From Mucilaginibacter celer (GTDB lineage Bacteria > Bacteroidota > Bacteroidia > Sphingobacteriales > Sphingobacteriaceae), in assembly GCF_003576455.2 (NCBI RefSeq), contig NZ_CP032869.1, forward strand, positions 806,001-870,000: a DNA stretch of 64,000 nucleotides, written 5' to 3'. Under the pieces are notes generated by a model. That model saw only the letters and a list, made by a program, of their open reading frames with translations, made no database searches and was not told the DNA's origin. Shown piece by piece: positions 1 to 7,804 of the stretch (position 1 is its first letter; every line of letters begins with the position of its first letter). Position numbers and translations under genes: made by a program.

Positions 1-650
1 TCGGCAAAAACCATTTTTCCGCCTTCTATCATCCGGATATCGTTACAGGTGGCCTGCACTTCCGAAAGAATATGGGTAGAGAATATAACTGCCCGTTCTT
101 CGGCTATTTCTTTGATCAGTTTGCGTACCTCCAATATCTGGATAGGGTCCAGGCCGTTGGTTGGTTCATCAAGTACAACCAGTTTAGGGTTGTGAATAAT
201 GGCCTGCGCAATGCCTACACGTTGCCTGTAGCCGCCCGATAAATTGGCGATAAGCCTGTGGCTGAAATGGGCTATGCCACATCTGGCTTTTGCAGCTTCA
301 ACTGCCGCTTTTACCTGCTTTTTTTCAATATCACGCAAATAGGCGCAATAAGTAAGGTATTCGTTTACAGTAAGGTCGAGGTGCAAGGGGGCATTCTGCG
401 GCAGGAATCCCAGCAGCCTTTTTGCCTGTTCGGGAGCATCGCGCAAGTTGATACCATCTATAAAAACATTTCCTTCGGTTTGGTTAAGCACCCCGCAAAG
501 AATGTTCATAGTCGTTGATTTGCCCGCCCCGTTCGAACCGAGCAGGCCAAGTACCCCTTGTTGGTCTATCTCAAAATTAATGTCCCTGATCGCCCAGCTT
601 TCACTATACCTGTGCGAAAGGTGTTCTACCCGTACAATATTTTTATTCAC
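1..650 (-). CDS. gldA: GldA-like ABC transporter ATP-binding protein (3' end cut by window edge)
   Basis: This is the ATPase subunit of an ABC-2-type exporter of the kind linked to gliding in Bacteroidota. It would act at the inner face of the cytoplasmic membrane. Reading from a GTG at 650, about 216 residues are visible. They include Walker A GSNGAGKST (38-46), the Q-loop LPQNAP (83-88), the signature LSGGYRQR (137-144), Walker B LVVLDEPTNGLDP (157-169) and the switch histidine in STH (193). The family is about 300 residues long, so the C-terminal third lies outside the window. No ATG precedes the first beta strand in this frame, so the GTG start is the best guess but not certain. The GldA name is based on overall similarity; another ABC-2 ATPase is possible. 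Confidence 0.85.
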   Translation of the reverse strand, partial: MNKNIVRVEHLSHRYSESWAIRDINFEIDQQGVLGLLGSNGAGKSTTMNILCGVLNQTEGNVFIDGINLRDAPEQAKRLLGFLPQNAPLHLDLTVNEYLTYCAYLRDIEKKQVKAAVEAAKARCGIAHFSHRLIANLSGGYRQRVGIAQAIIHNPKLVVLDEPTNGLDPIQILEVRKLIKEIAEERAVIFSTHILSEVQATCNDIRMIEGGKMVFA

Positions 651-766
651 TGATGTAATTACCCCATAGCCTGCGGTTACTTTACCATAGGTTGGGGCAT
701 TGCAGGTAAGACAAGAGGAGATATACCTTAGAGGTATTGGCAGGTGCAATAAATATGGATAAAGGT

Positions 767-1348
767 TTATCTAAGCCATATGAGCATATAAAGATAGGTT
801 AACAGCCCCAGTTTACCACGCAATACCTTTAGCACATTGGTCATCTGCTTTTTTACGGTCTGTTCACTGGTTCCCATAATTTCGGCAATTTGTTTATGGC
901 TTAAATGCTGTTTACGGCTCAGCTCAAATACTTCCCTCATTCTTGGCGGGAGGGCCGCGATCTCTTTTTCTATCAGGGCTTTAAACAAATTTTCGCGAAC
1001 GCGGTGGTCTGTTAGCGTGGAGTTATTATTTGAAAACTGTTGGATAGAAGATACGTATTTGGATTGCACCTCTTTATGCGCAATGTTATTAAGGATATGG
1101 TTACGTACGGCGCTATATAAATAGCCGGAAAGGTTAGTGCCGATATTTATTGTTTCGCGTTTAGCCCATAGTGTGCTGAAAACTTCCTGCAAGGCATCCT
1201 GCGCTTCGGCTGTGTTCCTGGTTTTATTCCAGGCATGGTTATGAAGGATGAATTTATAGCGGTTATAAATTTCGGCAAAAGCAGAGCGGTCGCCTGACTT
1301 TAAAAAGCCGGTCAATTCAGCATCTGAATAAGCACTATAATCCGCCAT
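767..1348 (-). CDS. ECF-type RNA polymerase sigma factor (FecI-like), no FecR beside it
   Basis: This 193-residue sigma-70 family protein has region 2 (NRYKFILHNHAWNKTRNTAEAQ onward, with ALQEVFSTLW) and region 4 (ALPPRMREVFELSRKQHL, then a helix-turn-helix MGTSEQTVKKQM). The frame is open back to 1366, but the start at 1348 (MADYSAYSD) is preferred. It leaves a promoter-like TTTCTTAACTTGG stretch upstream, and the same motif precedes the sigma gene at 11541. Bacteroidota ECF sigmas of this class normally sit before a FecR anti-sigma gene and a SusC gene. Here the next gene downstream is the GldA-like ATPase, so its anti-sigma partner is missing or encoded elsewhere. Confidence 0.88.
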   Translation of the reverse strand: MADYSAYSDAELTGFLKSGDRSAFAEIYNRYKFILHNHAWNKTRNTAEAQDALQEVFSTLWAKRETINIGTNLSGYLYSAVRNHILNNIAHKEVQSKYVSSIQQFSNNNSTLTDHRVRENLFKALIEKEIAALPPRMREVFELSRKQHLSHKQIAEIMGTSEQTVKKQMTNVLKVLRGKLGLLTYLYMLIWLR

Positions 1349-2084
1349 CTTAATTAGTGTGTCCAAGTTAAGAAATTATTAAAAAATGCAACGACAGAAT
1401 CGATAGCAATCGTTCCTTTTCTTAAAGGAGGTATTTGAACCGGATAAAAAGAGTCCTCCTTGTTGTCTTTGCTAAATGTTACGATACCTCTTACTGCAAT
1501 CCCTGAGCGGTTTGTTTAAATGTTCAGGCATTTGCGCTGCAAAAACCTGAACCTCAGGCCCGCGTTCAGCGCATCATTCCTGCCTCACTGGTTCACCGGG
1601 CTCCTTTGCTTCCGCCGGGTAAAGCTGCGCTCGTTTTTCATTCCTGCCCTGAACTTGAGATCTTTCAAATGCGGCCCCCGCTCCTGCGAATGATCCGGGC
1701 GAAATTACCACCAGGCCCTCCGGGTGCCTCGTCCGGCAACGGTAGCCGGATGGGCAGCCGTTCTTTCGCCCGGTTAAAATCCTTGCCGGAACACCTCCAC
1801 GTTTCTTTTCCATGCCCTTTCCCGGACTGCTCCCAGCTTTGATATGCTGTTTCATTTAGCCTTTGCTGGAGGCGAATTTACACCTCTTCAGCGGCCAAGG
1901 CCAGGCAAGTGCCGCTATAAAAAATCTCCACACCTGCGCTGCGCTCCGGGTCGTATTTTTTGCGACAGCCTTGTTCCGCTCGCCCCCCGCGCAAGTATTC
2001 TGCCTCTATCAAAGGCCAAATGAGGGTTTTGCCGAAATGGACTTGATAGAACAGATTTTTTAACTATTTAAAATTTTAAACGAA
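1349..2084. other. Gene-poor left flank of the accessory block
   Basis: No gene is supported in these 736 bases. The part next to 1348 should hold the promoter of the minus-strand sigma gene. From about 1560 the base composition becomes GC-richer and resembles the accessory block to the right, so the junction between chromosome and inserted DNA may lie near 1400-1560. Open frames on both strands (1574-1855 minus, 1606-1842 plus, 1863-2063 plus) overlap each other and have no recognisable domain or start context. A weak inverted repeat (AAGGAGG / CCTCCTT) is near 1424-1461. No tRNA, integrase or direct repeat marking an attachment site was seen. Confidence 0.4.
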
Positions 2085-2456
2085 ATGGAAATCACAGGAA
2101 GATTGGTAGCAGACGCTACCGTGAGAGCAGTAAACGCTGACAAAAAAGTAACCGGGTTCAGGGTGGCCGTGAACCGCAATTACAGATCGCAGGGGGAGCA
2201 AAAGCAGGAAACCGCCTTTATCGATTGCACTTACTGGAGAGGTGAGGGTATCGCTCCTTACCTGACCAAAGGTATGCTGGTGCAGTTATCGGGCTTTATG
2301 ACCGCTGAACCCTGGGTAAGCCGTGACGGCGAACCGATGGCCGGCTTAAGGTTTCGCACCGAGCAGATCAATATGCTGACGAGATCGGGCAGGCAGGACG
2401 ATAAACCTACAGGCGATCAAAAACAAGGGCCGAAACCGGGCAAACAGTTCAATTAA
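2085..2456 (+). CDS. ssb: Single-stranded DNA-binding protein (accessory SSB)
   Basis: This 123-residue protein is an OB-fold SSB. It begins MEITGRLVADATVR, contains the typical strand FRVAVNRNY and the core TAFIDCTYWRG, and ends the fold with GLRFRTEQINML. It would coat single-stranded DNA during transfer or replication of a mobile element. After residue 98 the tail is short, polar and basic and ends KPGKQFN. The acidic DDIPF-like tip that chromosomal SSBs use to recruit partners is not visible. This fits a plasmid- or element-borne paralogue rather than the housekeeping SSB. It opens the one-direction gene block that carries the PRTRC cassette. Confidence 0.85.
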   Translation: MEITGRLVADATVRAVNADKKVTGFRVAVNRNYRSQGEQKQETAFIDCTYWRGEGIAPYLTKGMLVQLSGFMTAEPWVSRDGEPMAGLRFRTEQINMLTRSGRQDDKPTGDQKQGPKPGKQFN

Positions 2457-2503
2457 CAGCATCGGCAACCGACAAGTATTAACCGGATTTAACCACAAGC
2501 GTA

Positions 2504-3376
2504 ATGAAAAGGGAAAGAGTAAAGGATATCGCAACAGTCGCCCACCGTTGGGCGAACGGTATAGGGGAAAGCGGGCAGGCAAGTAACCTGTTTTTTGAAG
2601 GGGAAAATATTTATTCCTACGGCTATCACTTTTTGATTGCCAGACACGTGCATAACAGCCGGGGCGGCCGCGCGGTACTGGTCACCCAAAAGACCTACAG
2701 TAAATCGACCTCTGCACATACTACACTGGTCAGACAGGCATCCCGCCATATGCAGCAGATCGGCGTGCCCGATCCGGAATTTGATGCGGAAATGATGTTT
2801 GAAGAATGGTATAACCAAATCAAACTGATCGCAGGCAGGTTAGAGCATGCCCGTAAACCTGAAAAACTGGTTTTGGAGATCGGACGGGTTTACGCTGCCG
2901 CCGAATCGTACGCTGCCTTTTTTGCCATTGAGATACCTGTGGCCTTAAGGCAGGCCGGTACGATCGGGGACAGTGAACAGTACCGGGAAATGGTTCGTCA
3001 GGAAACCGAATTAAAGGATGCGCAGCTAAAAAGGAAAAGGATCGAGGCCCTGCGTATCCAAAAGATCAACCTGAAACGCTGGCGCAACTTTGAAACCAAT
3101 TACCTGATCACCGCAGACGGCTACGATTACCTGCGGTTCAATACCCATACCAAGCGTATCGAAACGAGCCAACGGGTAGAAGTGCCGGAAGCCATCGGCA
3201 GGCAATTCTATACCGTGGTATTGGACACCCTTGCCGCAGGCGGTTGTACCGATTGCAATCTGCGCCTGATGGACAGTTACGAGGTCAAGGCCATCAACGC
3301 AAAATTTATACAGGTCGGTTGCCATAAGATCAGCCTCAAAGAAATCCGGTCATTCACCAAAAAACAGGGGTGGTAA
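2504..3376 (+). CDS. Unknown protein of the accessory block (290 aa)
   Basis: I do not recognise a named family with confidence. The N-terminal third (HRWANGIGESGQASNLFFEGENIYSYGYHFLIARHV) reads like a short beta-rich module seen in phage and plasmid proteins. Residues about 165-200 are charged and probably helical (ELKDAQLKRKRIEALRIQK). The C-terminal part contains CTDC (248-251) and GCHKISLKEIRSF near the end. There is no signal peptide or membrane segment, so it is probably cytoplasmic. It lies 47 bp after the SSB gene and 31 bp before the next gene, all on one strand, which suggests co-transcription with the PRTRC genes. Coding support is good: long frame, normal composition and tight packing. 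Confidence 0.75.
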   Translation: MKRERVKDIATVAHRWANGIGESGQASNLFFEGENIYSYGYHFLIARHVHNSRGGRAVLVTQKTYSKSTSAHTTLVRQASRHMQQIGVPDPEFDAEMMFEEWYNQIKLIAGRLEHARKPEKLVLEIGRVYAAAESYAAFFAIEIPVALRQAGTIGDSEQYREMVRQETELKDAQLKRKRIEALRIQKINLKRWRNFETNYLITADGYDYLRFNTHTKRIETSQRVEVPEAIGRQFYTVVLDTLAAGGCTDCNLRLMDSYEVKAINAKFIQVGCHKISLKEIRSFTKKQGW

Positions 3377-3407
3377 CGCCATCCCTTAACATCAAAATTC
3401 AATTCAA

Positions 3408-3806
3408 ATGAGACGCTACGAAAAAACACGCAACGGTATAGAATATACCGATGAAATAGTAAGCAGTGACGGTGCAGGTTTCGTGCTGTACCCGACCGCT
3501 GAACATACGCCCGAAATGGTAAAAGCAGCCATCCGGGAACTGTTTAATGACCGGGATGTGGTAGCGATGAAAGTCGCCGATGCACGGGATTGGGATGAAC
3601 GTTACCGATCCGAAATCTTCGCCCATCCGTGGACAAGCCCCCTGCGGTGGTTCGAGATCAACGCCGATGACTATGAACTGTTAAGGCGGGAAAGGGAGAA
3701 AGGCACGCCCACCGAAGAATATATAAAAATATTCGTATTGCCATTTATCGCCGAAACCAAAGCGGCAAATATTCAAAAGTACGGTAACGAAATTTTAGAA
3801 AGATAA
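3408..3806 (+). CDS. Unknown acidic protein of the accessory block (132 aa)
   Basis: No family is recognised. The protein is soluble, acidic and rich in aromatic residues, with stretches such as HTPEMVKAAIRELF and DVVAMKVADARDWDERYRSE. It has no signal peptide or membrane segment. It lies between a 290-residue unknown protein and a small membrane protein, with gaps of 31 bp and 2 bp, so it is very likely part of the same transcript. Its conserved position ahead of the PRTRC genes is the only hint to its role. A function in maintenance or transfer of the element is possible but not shown by the sequence. Confidence 0.7.
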   Translation: MRRYEKTRNGIEYTDEIVSSDGAGFVLYPTAEHTPEMVKAAIRELFNDRDVVAMKVADARDWDERYRSEIFAHPWTSPLRWFEINADDYELLRREREKGTPTEEYIKIFVLPFIAETKAANIQKYGNEILER

Positions 3807-3808
3807 TA

Positions 3809-4060
3809 ATGAGAACGTACCATAATAATATCATTCCCATCGGCTTGCTGTTGCTTGCCGTTGGGTTTACCATCCGCTACCAGATCGGCAGGCGCAGGTT
3901 TAACCGCCGGGGAATCGGGGGACTGCAACAGTTCTCCACCTACAGCAGGTTTATTTTTATCATGACCATTGAACGGGTTATTTATTTTATTGCTACGCTT
4001 TTCCTGTGGGCAGGCTTGTTTTTACTCGCCCTCGCAGGTATTCAATCCATTAAATTTTAA
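3809..4060 (+). CDS. Small two-helix membrane protein (83 aa)
   Basis: The protein has two hydrophobic segments: IIPIGLLLLAVGFTI (about 8-22) and VIYFIATLFLWAGLFLLALAGI (about 57-78). They are joined by a basic loop (YQIGRRRFNRRGIGG), so both ends may face outward with the basic loop inside. It starts 3 bases after the stop of the preceding gene, and the PRTRC E gene begins 5 bases after its own stop, which implies coupled translation. No catalytic motif is visible and no function can be assigned. It could anchor another product of the cassette to the inner membrane, but that is inference from position only. Confidence 0.7.
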   Translation: MRTYHNNIIPIGLLLLAVGFTIRYQIGRRRFNRRGIGGLQQFSTYSRFIFIMTIERVIYFIATLFLWAGLFLLALAGIQSIKF

Positions 4061-4064
4061 GCTT

Positions 4065-4655
4065 ATGAAAACGAATTTTTTTCAGCAGATCGCAGGTTTG
4101 GGCTTTAACGGCAACTACCTGCTCAATATCCATCAGGATGAAACAGGGGTGCAAACCGTATCGGTGGTACTCAAAAAGGAAAAGGCGGTGAACGGTTTGC
4201 CACCCATGATCTTCAAAGCGACAGCGGAAGAACTGGACGAGCGTTTTTTTGAGGAACTGGCGAAGCCTGTCAAACAAACGGCGGGACTGATCACGAATAT
4301 CGAGTCCTATCAAAAAGAACTGGAAAAAGCGAAAAAGAACGCCAAACCCGACAAGGATAAAACCGCAAAGGCCAATCCGGCCGAACAGGAAGAGGACGAC
4401 AAAGACGACGAAAATGATTTGTTCACCCCTCCCGAAGATGATAAACAGGCCAAAGCGGAAAAGAAAAGGCTGTACGATGAAACGATGGAAAAGGTGAAAG
4501 AACTGGCACAGCATACCAAATACGCCGAAGCCCTCGCCAACCTGCCCGATGTGGCCGACTATCCCGACAAGGCCGAAGCCATCGAAGCCAAACGCAAAAA
4601 CCTGCAGGCAGGCAAAGAGGCCTATGATAAATTAACCGCATCATTCAACGACTAA
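4065..4655 (+). CDS. PRTRC system protein E
   Basis: This 196-residue protein begins MKTNFFQQIAGLGFNGNYLLNI and matches the remembered pattern of PRTRC protein E: a beta-rich N-terminal half that includes PMIFKATAEELDERFFEEL (about 48-66). A long charged and flexible region follows (KNAKPDKDKTAKANPAEQEE and after). The C-terminal segment looks helical (EALANLPDVADYPDKAEAIE). PRTRC stands for ParB-related, ThiF-related cassette; the role of E is unknown. The frame is open upstream to 3969, but that stretch lies inside the membrane-protein gene, so the ATG at 4065 is the start. It is followed 11 bp later by PRTRC C. Confidence 0.8.
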   Translation: MKTNFFQQIAGLGFNGNYLLNIHQDETGVQTVSVVLKKEKAVNGLPPMIFKATAEELDERFFEELAKPVKQTAGLITNIESYQKELEKAKKNAKPDKDKTAKANPAEQEEDDKDDENDLFTPPEDDKQAKAEKKRLYDETMEKVKELAQHTKYAEALANLPDVADYPDKAEAIEAKRKNLQAGKEAYDKLTASFND

Positions 4656-4666
4656 TCAGACACGCC

Positions 4667-4882
4667 ATGAAAGTCAATATTTTAAAGCGGGTGTTCCTGC
4701 ATAAAGAGAACGGGCAGGACATCCGGCTGACCGACCCGAACGAAGCGTTCACCATTACCGATGTGCAGCATTTTTATGCGGGTACTTACCCGGTGCTGAC
4801 CAATGCCAAAATTATAGGCCCTGACATTAAGGACGACGAAATGCAGTACCGTTTTGAAAGCACGATGGGAACGAAAGGATAG
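4667..4882 (+). CDS. PRTRC system protein C, small ubiquitin-like protein
   Basis: This 71-residue protein has the PRTRC C pattern: an N-terminal strand MKVNILKRVF, the middle block VQHFYAGTYPVLTNAKIIGP (34-53) and the conserved end STMGTKG. PRTRC C has been grouped with prokaryotic ubiquitin-like beta-grasp proteins (Pfam Prok_Ub, from memory). The final residue is glycine, as needed for activation by an E1-like enzyme, although the end is TKG rather than the GG of ubiquitin. An E2-like protein (6022) and an E1-like ThiF (6780) are encoded just downstream. The conjugation role is inferred from these neighbours and is not shown directly. Confidence 0.8.
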   Translation: MKVNILKRVFLHKENGQDIRLTDPNEAFTITDVQHFYAGTYPVLTNAKIIGPDIKDDEMQYRFESTMGTKG

Positions 4883-4884
4883 CC

Positions 4885-5061
4885 ATGAAAAATAAAGCAG
4901 TAAACAGGATCGTGAAAATTGATCAGAAAGGAAACCAATGGAAAATTCAGCAATTGTTCGGGGGACTGGCGGCGGGATTAGACCGCCTGCCCGATGCAAA
5001 CGAAGTAAGGCGCAACCCGCTAAGGAGCGCACCCGCCGGATTAACAGTAATGGTTTTTTGA
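4885..5061 (+). CDS. Possible small protein overlapping the next gene (58 aa)
   Basis: An ATG two bases after the PRTRC C stop opens a 58-codon frame reading MKNKAVNRIVKIDQKGNQWK, with LFGGLAAGLDRLPDANEVRR near residues 24-43. It looks protein-like, with an amphipathic segment followed by a charged one. From 4938 it shares its DNA with the first 41 codons of the next gene in another frame. The N-terminus of that next gene, within the shared part, is Arg- and Gly-rich and less protein-like. Either the small frame is a real gene, or the downstream gene begins later, or the two frames were once one gene. The choice is open. Confidence 0.35.
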   Translation: MKNKAVNRIVKIDQKGNQWKIQQLFGGLAAGLDRLPDANEVRRNPLRSAPAGLTVMVF

Positions 5062-6059
5062 ACCACCGTTTCCGCCCGTTCTGGTCGTTCAGCGGGAACA
5101 GGGAAAGGATAGCAGGGGAGTATTTTGGCTCCCTTGCCAATCTCTGTAATTACTATCAAATCCCTTTGCCCGTTACCGGGCTGCCGTTTCCGCAAAACAT
5201 CTATGCGACATGGCAGGAGGTAGAAAAACAGGTGAGTGCTAAAGACAGCGACCACCATTGCATCATCCTGGAGGATAAAGGCAAAAAGGCCGTTTTGTCG
5301 GTAGTCAAAACCCTCGGTTTGAACCATTGCCTGTTTTATATCCCGGTCAGGCCGTATTGGCTATGGGCGCAATGTGCCGAACAGCGGCGCATCACTGAAC
5401 TGGTGACCGTCATTTTCGCTTACCTGCATCAGGTGGTCGGTATCCCGTTCTACGCGGAGAACGGCAGCTTTATGGATTACCAGTACGAGACGCTGGAACA
5501 ATGGATCAGCGAGGTGGAGGATGAGGGTATGAATGATGAGGAAGATAAGGAATGGCGCAGGCGACAGGAGGATACCCTGTACGAACTGAGGCGCGCAGGT
5601 GGCCACATCATGCCCGTCATTAAAAACCCGGACTGGCTTTTAAAGATGGAACAGGTGGTCACCGGTTACCACCACAGGGACAGCCATGAAAAGGAATGGG
5701 AATTACTGGCCATCGGTTTTTTACAGCTATACCAACAATACCCTAAACGCTCATTACCCGGCAGTGTCCACCCGGATTTGGTTTATCCCGACGAAGAAGA
5801 ACGCATCAGGGTGGAGGAATACACCGGTTTTTACTGGAGTGACGACGATTGTTTTGAGCATGAGTTAATGGAAATGATCAATTGCAGTTTTCAGGAAACG
5901 CCCGTGATGGATGAACCGGCAGCCATTTACTATTTCGACCAAATGCCTGAAACGGAACGAACCGATTTTGATTTTGAAAACCGCCTGTTTGACCTGATCG
6001 AACGTTTGCGGGATTTATTAAATGCTTATGACCATGAAGAACATCAGCCAACAGTTTAA
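4938..6059 (+). CDS. PRTRC-cassette protein, F-like position (373 aa)
   Basis: This large protein sits between PRTRC C and PRTRC B, a place often held by PRTRC F or an unnamed cassette protein. I am not sure of the F assignment. Residues 1-40 (Arg/Pro-rich) are doubtful because they overlap a better-looking small frame. From about residue 40 (FLNHRFRPFWSFSGNRERI) the sequence is convincing. It is rich in Trp, Tyr and acidic residues (WISEVEDEGMNDEEDKEWRR at 191-210; GFYWSDDDCFEHELMEMI). There is no signal peptide, membrane segment or recognised catalytic motif. The 3' end overlaps the start of PRTRC B by 38 bases, which suggests translational coupling. Confidence 0.65.
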   Translation: MENSAIVRGTGGGIRPPARCKRSKAQPAKERTRRINSNGFLNHRFRPFWSFSGNRERIAGEYFGSLANLCNYYQIPLPVTGLPFPQNIYATWQEVEKQVSAKDSDHHCIILEDKGKKAVLSVVKTLGLNHCLFYIPVRPYWLWAQCAEQRRITELVTVIFAYLHQVVGIPFYAENGSFMDYQYETLEQWISEVEDEGMNDEEDKEWRRRQEDTLYELRRAGGHIMPVIKNPDWLLKMEQVVTGYHHRDSHEKEWELLAIGFLQLYQQYPKRSLPGSVHPDLVYPDEEERIRVEEYTGFYWSDDDCFEHELMEMINCSFQETPVMDEPAAIYYFDQMPETERTDFDFENRLFDLIERLRDLLNAYDHEEHQPTV

Positions 6060-6783
6060 CAGCAGGTTTGAACCATTCAAAGCCCTGCTCATTTACCGGC
6101 ACGACGAAGCCGGAGAAATCAGCCGGTTCCAAAGCAATGAACCGCAAACCCAAATCTATGTGGAAAGTTATGACATCGGCACGAACGGCAAACCCGTTAA
6201 CGCACATCCTTTATCTGTTAAAGAAATGGGCGCATTGGCCGAATTGCTGCAAACTTCACAGGACTTGAAAGGTGGTTACCTGAAAAGCAGGGGACTGCTG
6301 CCCCTGAACGTTTTGTATGTCAATCAGCAGGGCAATGGTTATGCGGTCTGGCATTCCCCGCCACGGGAAGTGACGTTATTCTTTACAGCTGACCTGAATA
6401 TCCCGTCCGGTAAGTTTAAAATACCGGCCATGGTATGGAAAGCCGATGCGGAACATTTAAGCGTTTATGCGCTAAAGGGGAAGCAGCGACCCGCCGGAAA
6501 CACCGCATTGCAACACGCTCCCTACCTGAATATTTATAACAGCGGACAGGTGTGTATGGGGACGGTGAATATCGCGATCAGCAAAACCGAATGCCTCGAA
6601 GATTTTATGAGCCTTTGGGAGCAGTATTTCTTTAACAGCCAGTTCAGCCATTCCATCAGCGGCAACCACAGTAGCAGGACAAATACGACTGACCTGTGGC
6701 GCACACTGGCGGGAACAGGCAGGGATTTTCCGCAGGAGGAATTGATCAAAACAGGTTACACGCTTAAACAAATCATCGTATGA
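6022..6783 (+). CDS. PRTRC system protein B, E2-like
   Basis: This 253-residue protein is placed in PRTRC family B, which Pfam groups with prokaryotic E2 family D (from memory). The sequence supports an E2-like fold. The block APYLNIYNSGQVCMGTV (166-182) resembles the HPN...G-x-I/V-C-L active-site region of ubiquitin-conjugating enzymes, with Cys178 as the candidate thioester cysteine. The preceding strand is KIPAMVWKA (133-141). A second conserved stretch, WEQYFFNSQFSHSISG, follows. If active, it would take the small protein encoded at 4667 from the ThiF E1. Starts at codons 1, 3 or 5 are all possible. The stop overlaps the ThiF start (ATGA). Confidence 0.8.
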   Translation: MLMTMKNISQQFNSRFEPFKALLIYRHDEAGEISRFQSNEPQTQIYVESYDIGTNGKPVNAHPLSVKEMGALAELLQTSQDLKGGYLKSRGLLPLNVLYVNQQGNGYAVWHSPPREVTLFFTADLNIPSGKFKIPAMVWKADAEHLSVYALKGKQRPAGNTALQHAPYLNIYNSGQVCMGTVNIAISKTECLEDFMSLWEQYFFNSQFSHSISGNHSSRTNTTDLWRTLAGTGRDFPQEELIKTGYTLKQIIV

Positions 6784-7613
6784 AAGCCCGGAGTAAAAAG
6801 ACACCCAAACCCGCTGTACATATCGTTCAAAAGGAATTATTACAGCCTTATAACCCGGTTACCGTCAACCTGATCGGGGCAGGAGGTACCGGAGGTCAGG
6901 TCTTGACCGCACTGGCAAGGATGAACCATGCGCTGATCGCTTTGGGTCATGCGGGGCTATTCGTCAGGGTATTTGATGATGATACCGTTGAACCCGCCAA
7001 TCTCGGCAGGCAATTGTTTACGACCGCTGAAGTCGGCCTGCACAAATCCGTTGCGCTGATCAACCGCATCAACCGTTTTTTCGGCACAAACTGGAAAGCC
7101 GAAACCCTGCGCTACGATCAACAGTTGTTAGAGGACAGAAATCGGGCAAGCGCCCTGATCACCATATCCTGCGTGGATACGGTCCAGGCCCGGTATGATA
7201 TTGAAGAAGTATTGAAATACCTGTCCAAAAATCATACTGGCCGTAACCATGTCCAATATTGGATGGACTTTGGCAACAGCCGGACAAGCGGGCAGGTTAT
7301 ACTTTCAACTTTAGAAAAAATAAAACAACCCGCATCGGAATTATATACCCCCGTAGAGTGCCTGCCTTTGGTTACGGTCGAATTCAGGGAACTGCTTTAT
7401 TTCTCCGAACAGGGGGATAACACGCCAAGCTGTTCGCTTGCCGAAGCGCTGACCAAACAGGATTTGTTTATCAATTCCGCTTTGGCCAATGTCGGCGCAT
7501 CGTTGTTGTGGCAGTTATTCAGGGAGGGCATACTGTTTAACCGGGGTTTCTTTTTAAACCTCAAAGATTTCAGGACACAGCCCATCAAAGTGGCTTCAAT
7601 AAAAACACCATGA
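6780..7613 (+). CDS. PRTRC system ThiF-family (E1-like) adenylating enzyme
   Basis: This 277-residue protein is an E1/ThiF Rossmann-fold enzyme that would activate a ubiquitin-like C-terminus with ATP. Visible motifs are the nucleotide loop LIGAGGTGGQ (31-40), the ribose and metal region FDDDTVEPANLGRQLF (65-80), the lysine in LHKSVALINR (87-96) and SCVDTVQARYD (130-140). A candidate catalytic cysteine is Cys218 in TPSCSLAEA (215-223), which resembles the P-x-C-S/T block of E1 enzymes. The paired CxxC zinc ligands of classic ThiF/MoeB are not seen. Its ATG overlaps the TGA of PRTRC B, and its own TGA overlaps the next ATG, so the three genes are tightly coupled. Confidence 0.9.
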   Translation: MKARSKKTPKPAVHIVQKELLQPYNPVTVNLIGAGGTGGQVLTALARMNHALIALGHAGLFVRVFDDDTVEPANLGRQLFTTAEVGLHKSVALINRINRFFGTNWKAETLRYDQQLLEDRNRASALITISCVDTVQARYDIEEVLKYLSKNHTGRNHVQYWMDFGNSRTSGQVILSTLEKIKQPASELYTPVECLPLVTVEFRELLYFSEQGDNTPSCSLAEALTKQDLFINSALANVGASLLWQLFREGILFNRGFFLNLKDFRTQPIKVASIKTP

Positions 7614-7801
7614 AAATTATTGATCTGGACGGGAGGGAGGTTAAAGTAACCGATCTGCCTTTAGCCATCTTACAGGCGGATGATTACCGGCATTACAGGG
7701 TAAATGACCCAACGGAACATCAATTGTATTTATATAAATATTGGGAAGACTTTTACCAAAAACTGGTATTATTGGAGACGGAAATCAGACAGCAAAAATA
7801 A
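7610..7801 (+). CDS. Small unknown protein between ThiF and macrodomain genes (63 aa)
   Basis: The protein reads MKIIDLDGREVKVTDLPLAI at its start and ends with a helical, charged segment (YWEDFYQKLVLLETEIRQQK). It has no cysteine and no membrane segment. The start overlaps the ThiF stop by four bases (ATGA) and the next gene begins 3 bases after its stop, so it is translated as part of the cassette. Its family is not recognised. A binding partner or adaptor of ThiF would fit the arrangement, but nothing in the sequence shows that. Confidence 0.65.
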   Translation: MKIIDLDGREVKVTDLPLAILQADDYRHYRVNDPTEHQLYLYKYWEDFYQKLVLLETEIRQQK

Positions 7802-7804
7802 GCG

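Noticed and set aside
1574..2063. Overlapping open frames on both strands before the SSB gene (93, 78 and 66 residues)
   Set aside because: They overlap each other, lack recognisable domains or start context, and their composition is simply that of GC-rich DNA. They may mark conserved noncoding DNA of the element, but not genes.
1349..2084. tRNA or integrase marking an insertion site
   Set aside because: No cloverleaf, CCA end or integrase-like frame could be found in the flank or in 10.4-11.5 kb.
4050..4514. Minus-strand frame of 154 residues under PRTRC E
   Set aside because: It is antisense to a well-supported gene, and its low-complexity Phe/Leu-rich sequence mirrors the Lys/Asp/Glu-rich stretch of the real protein.
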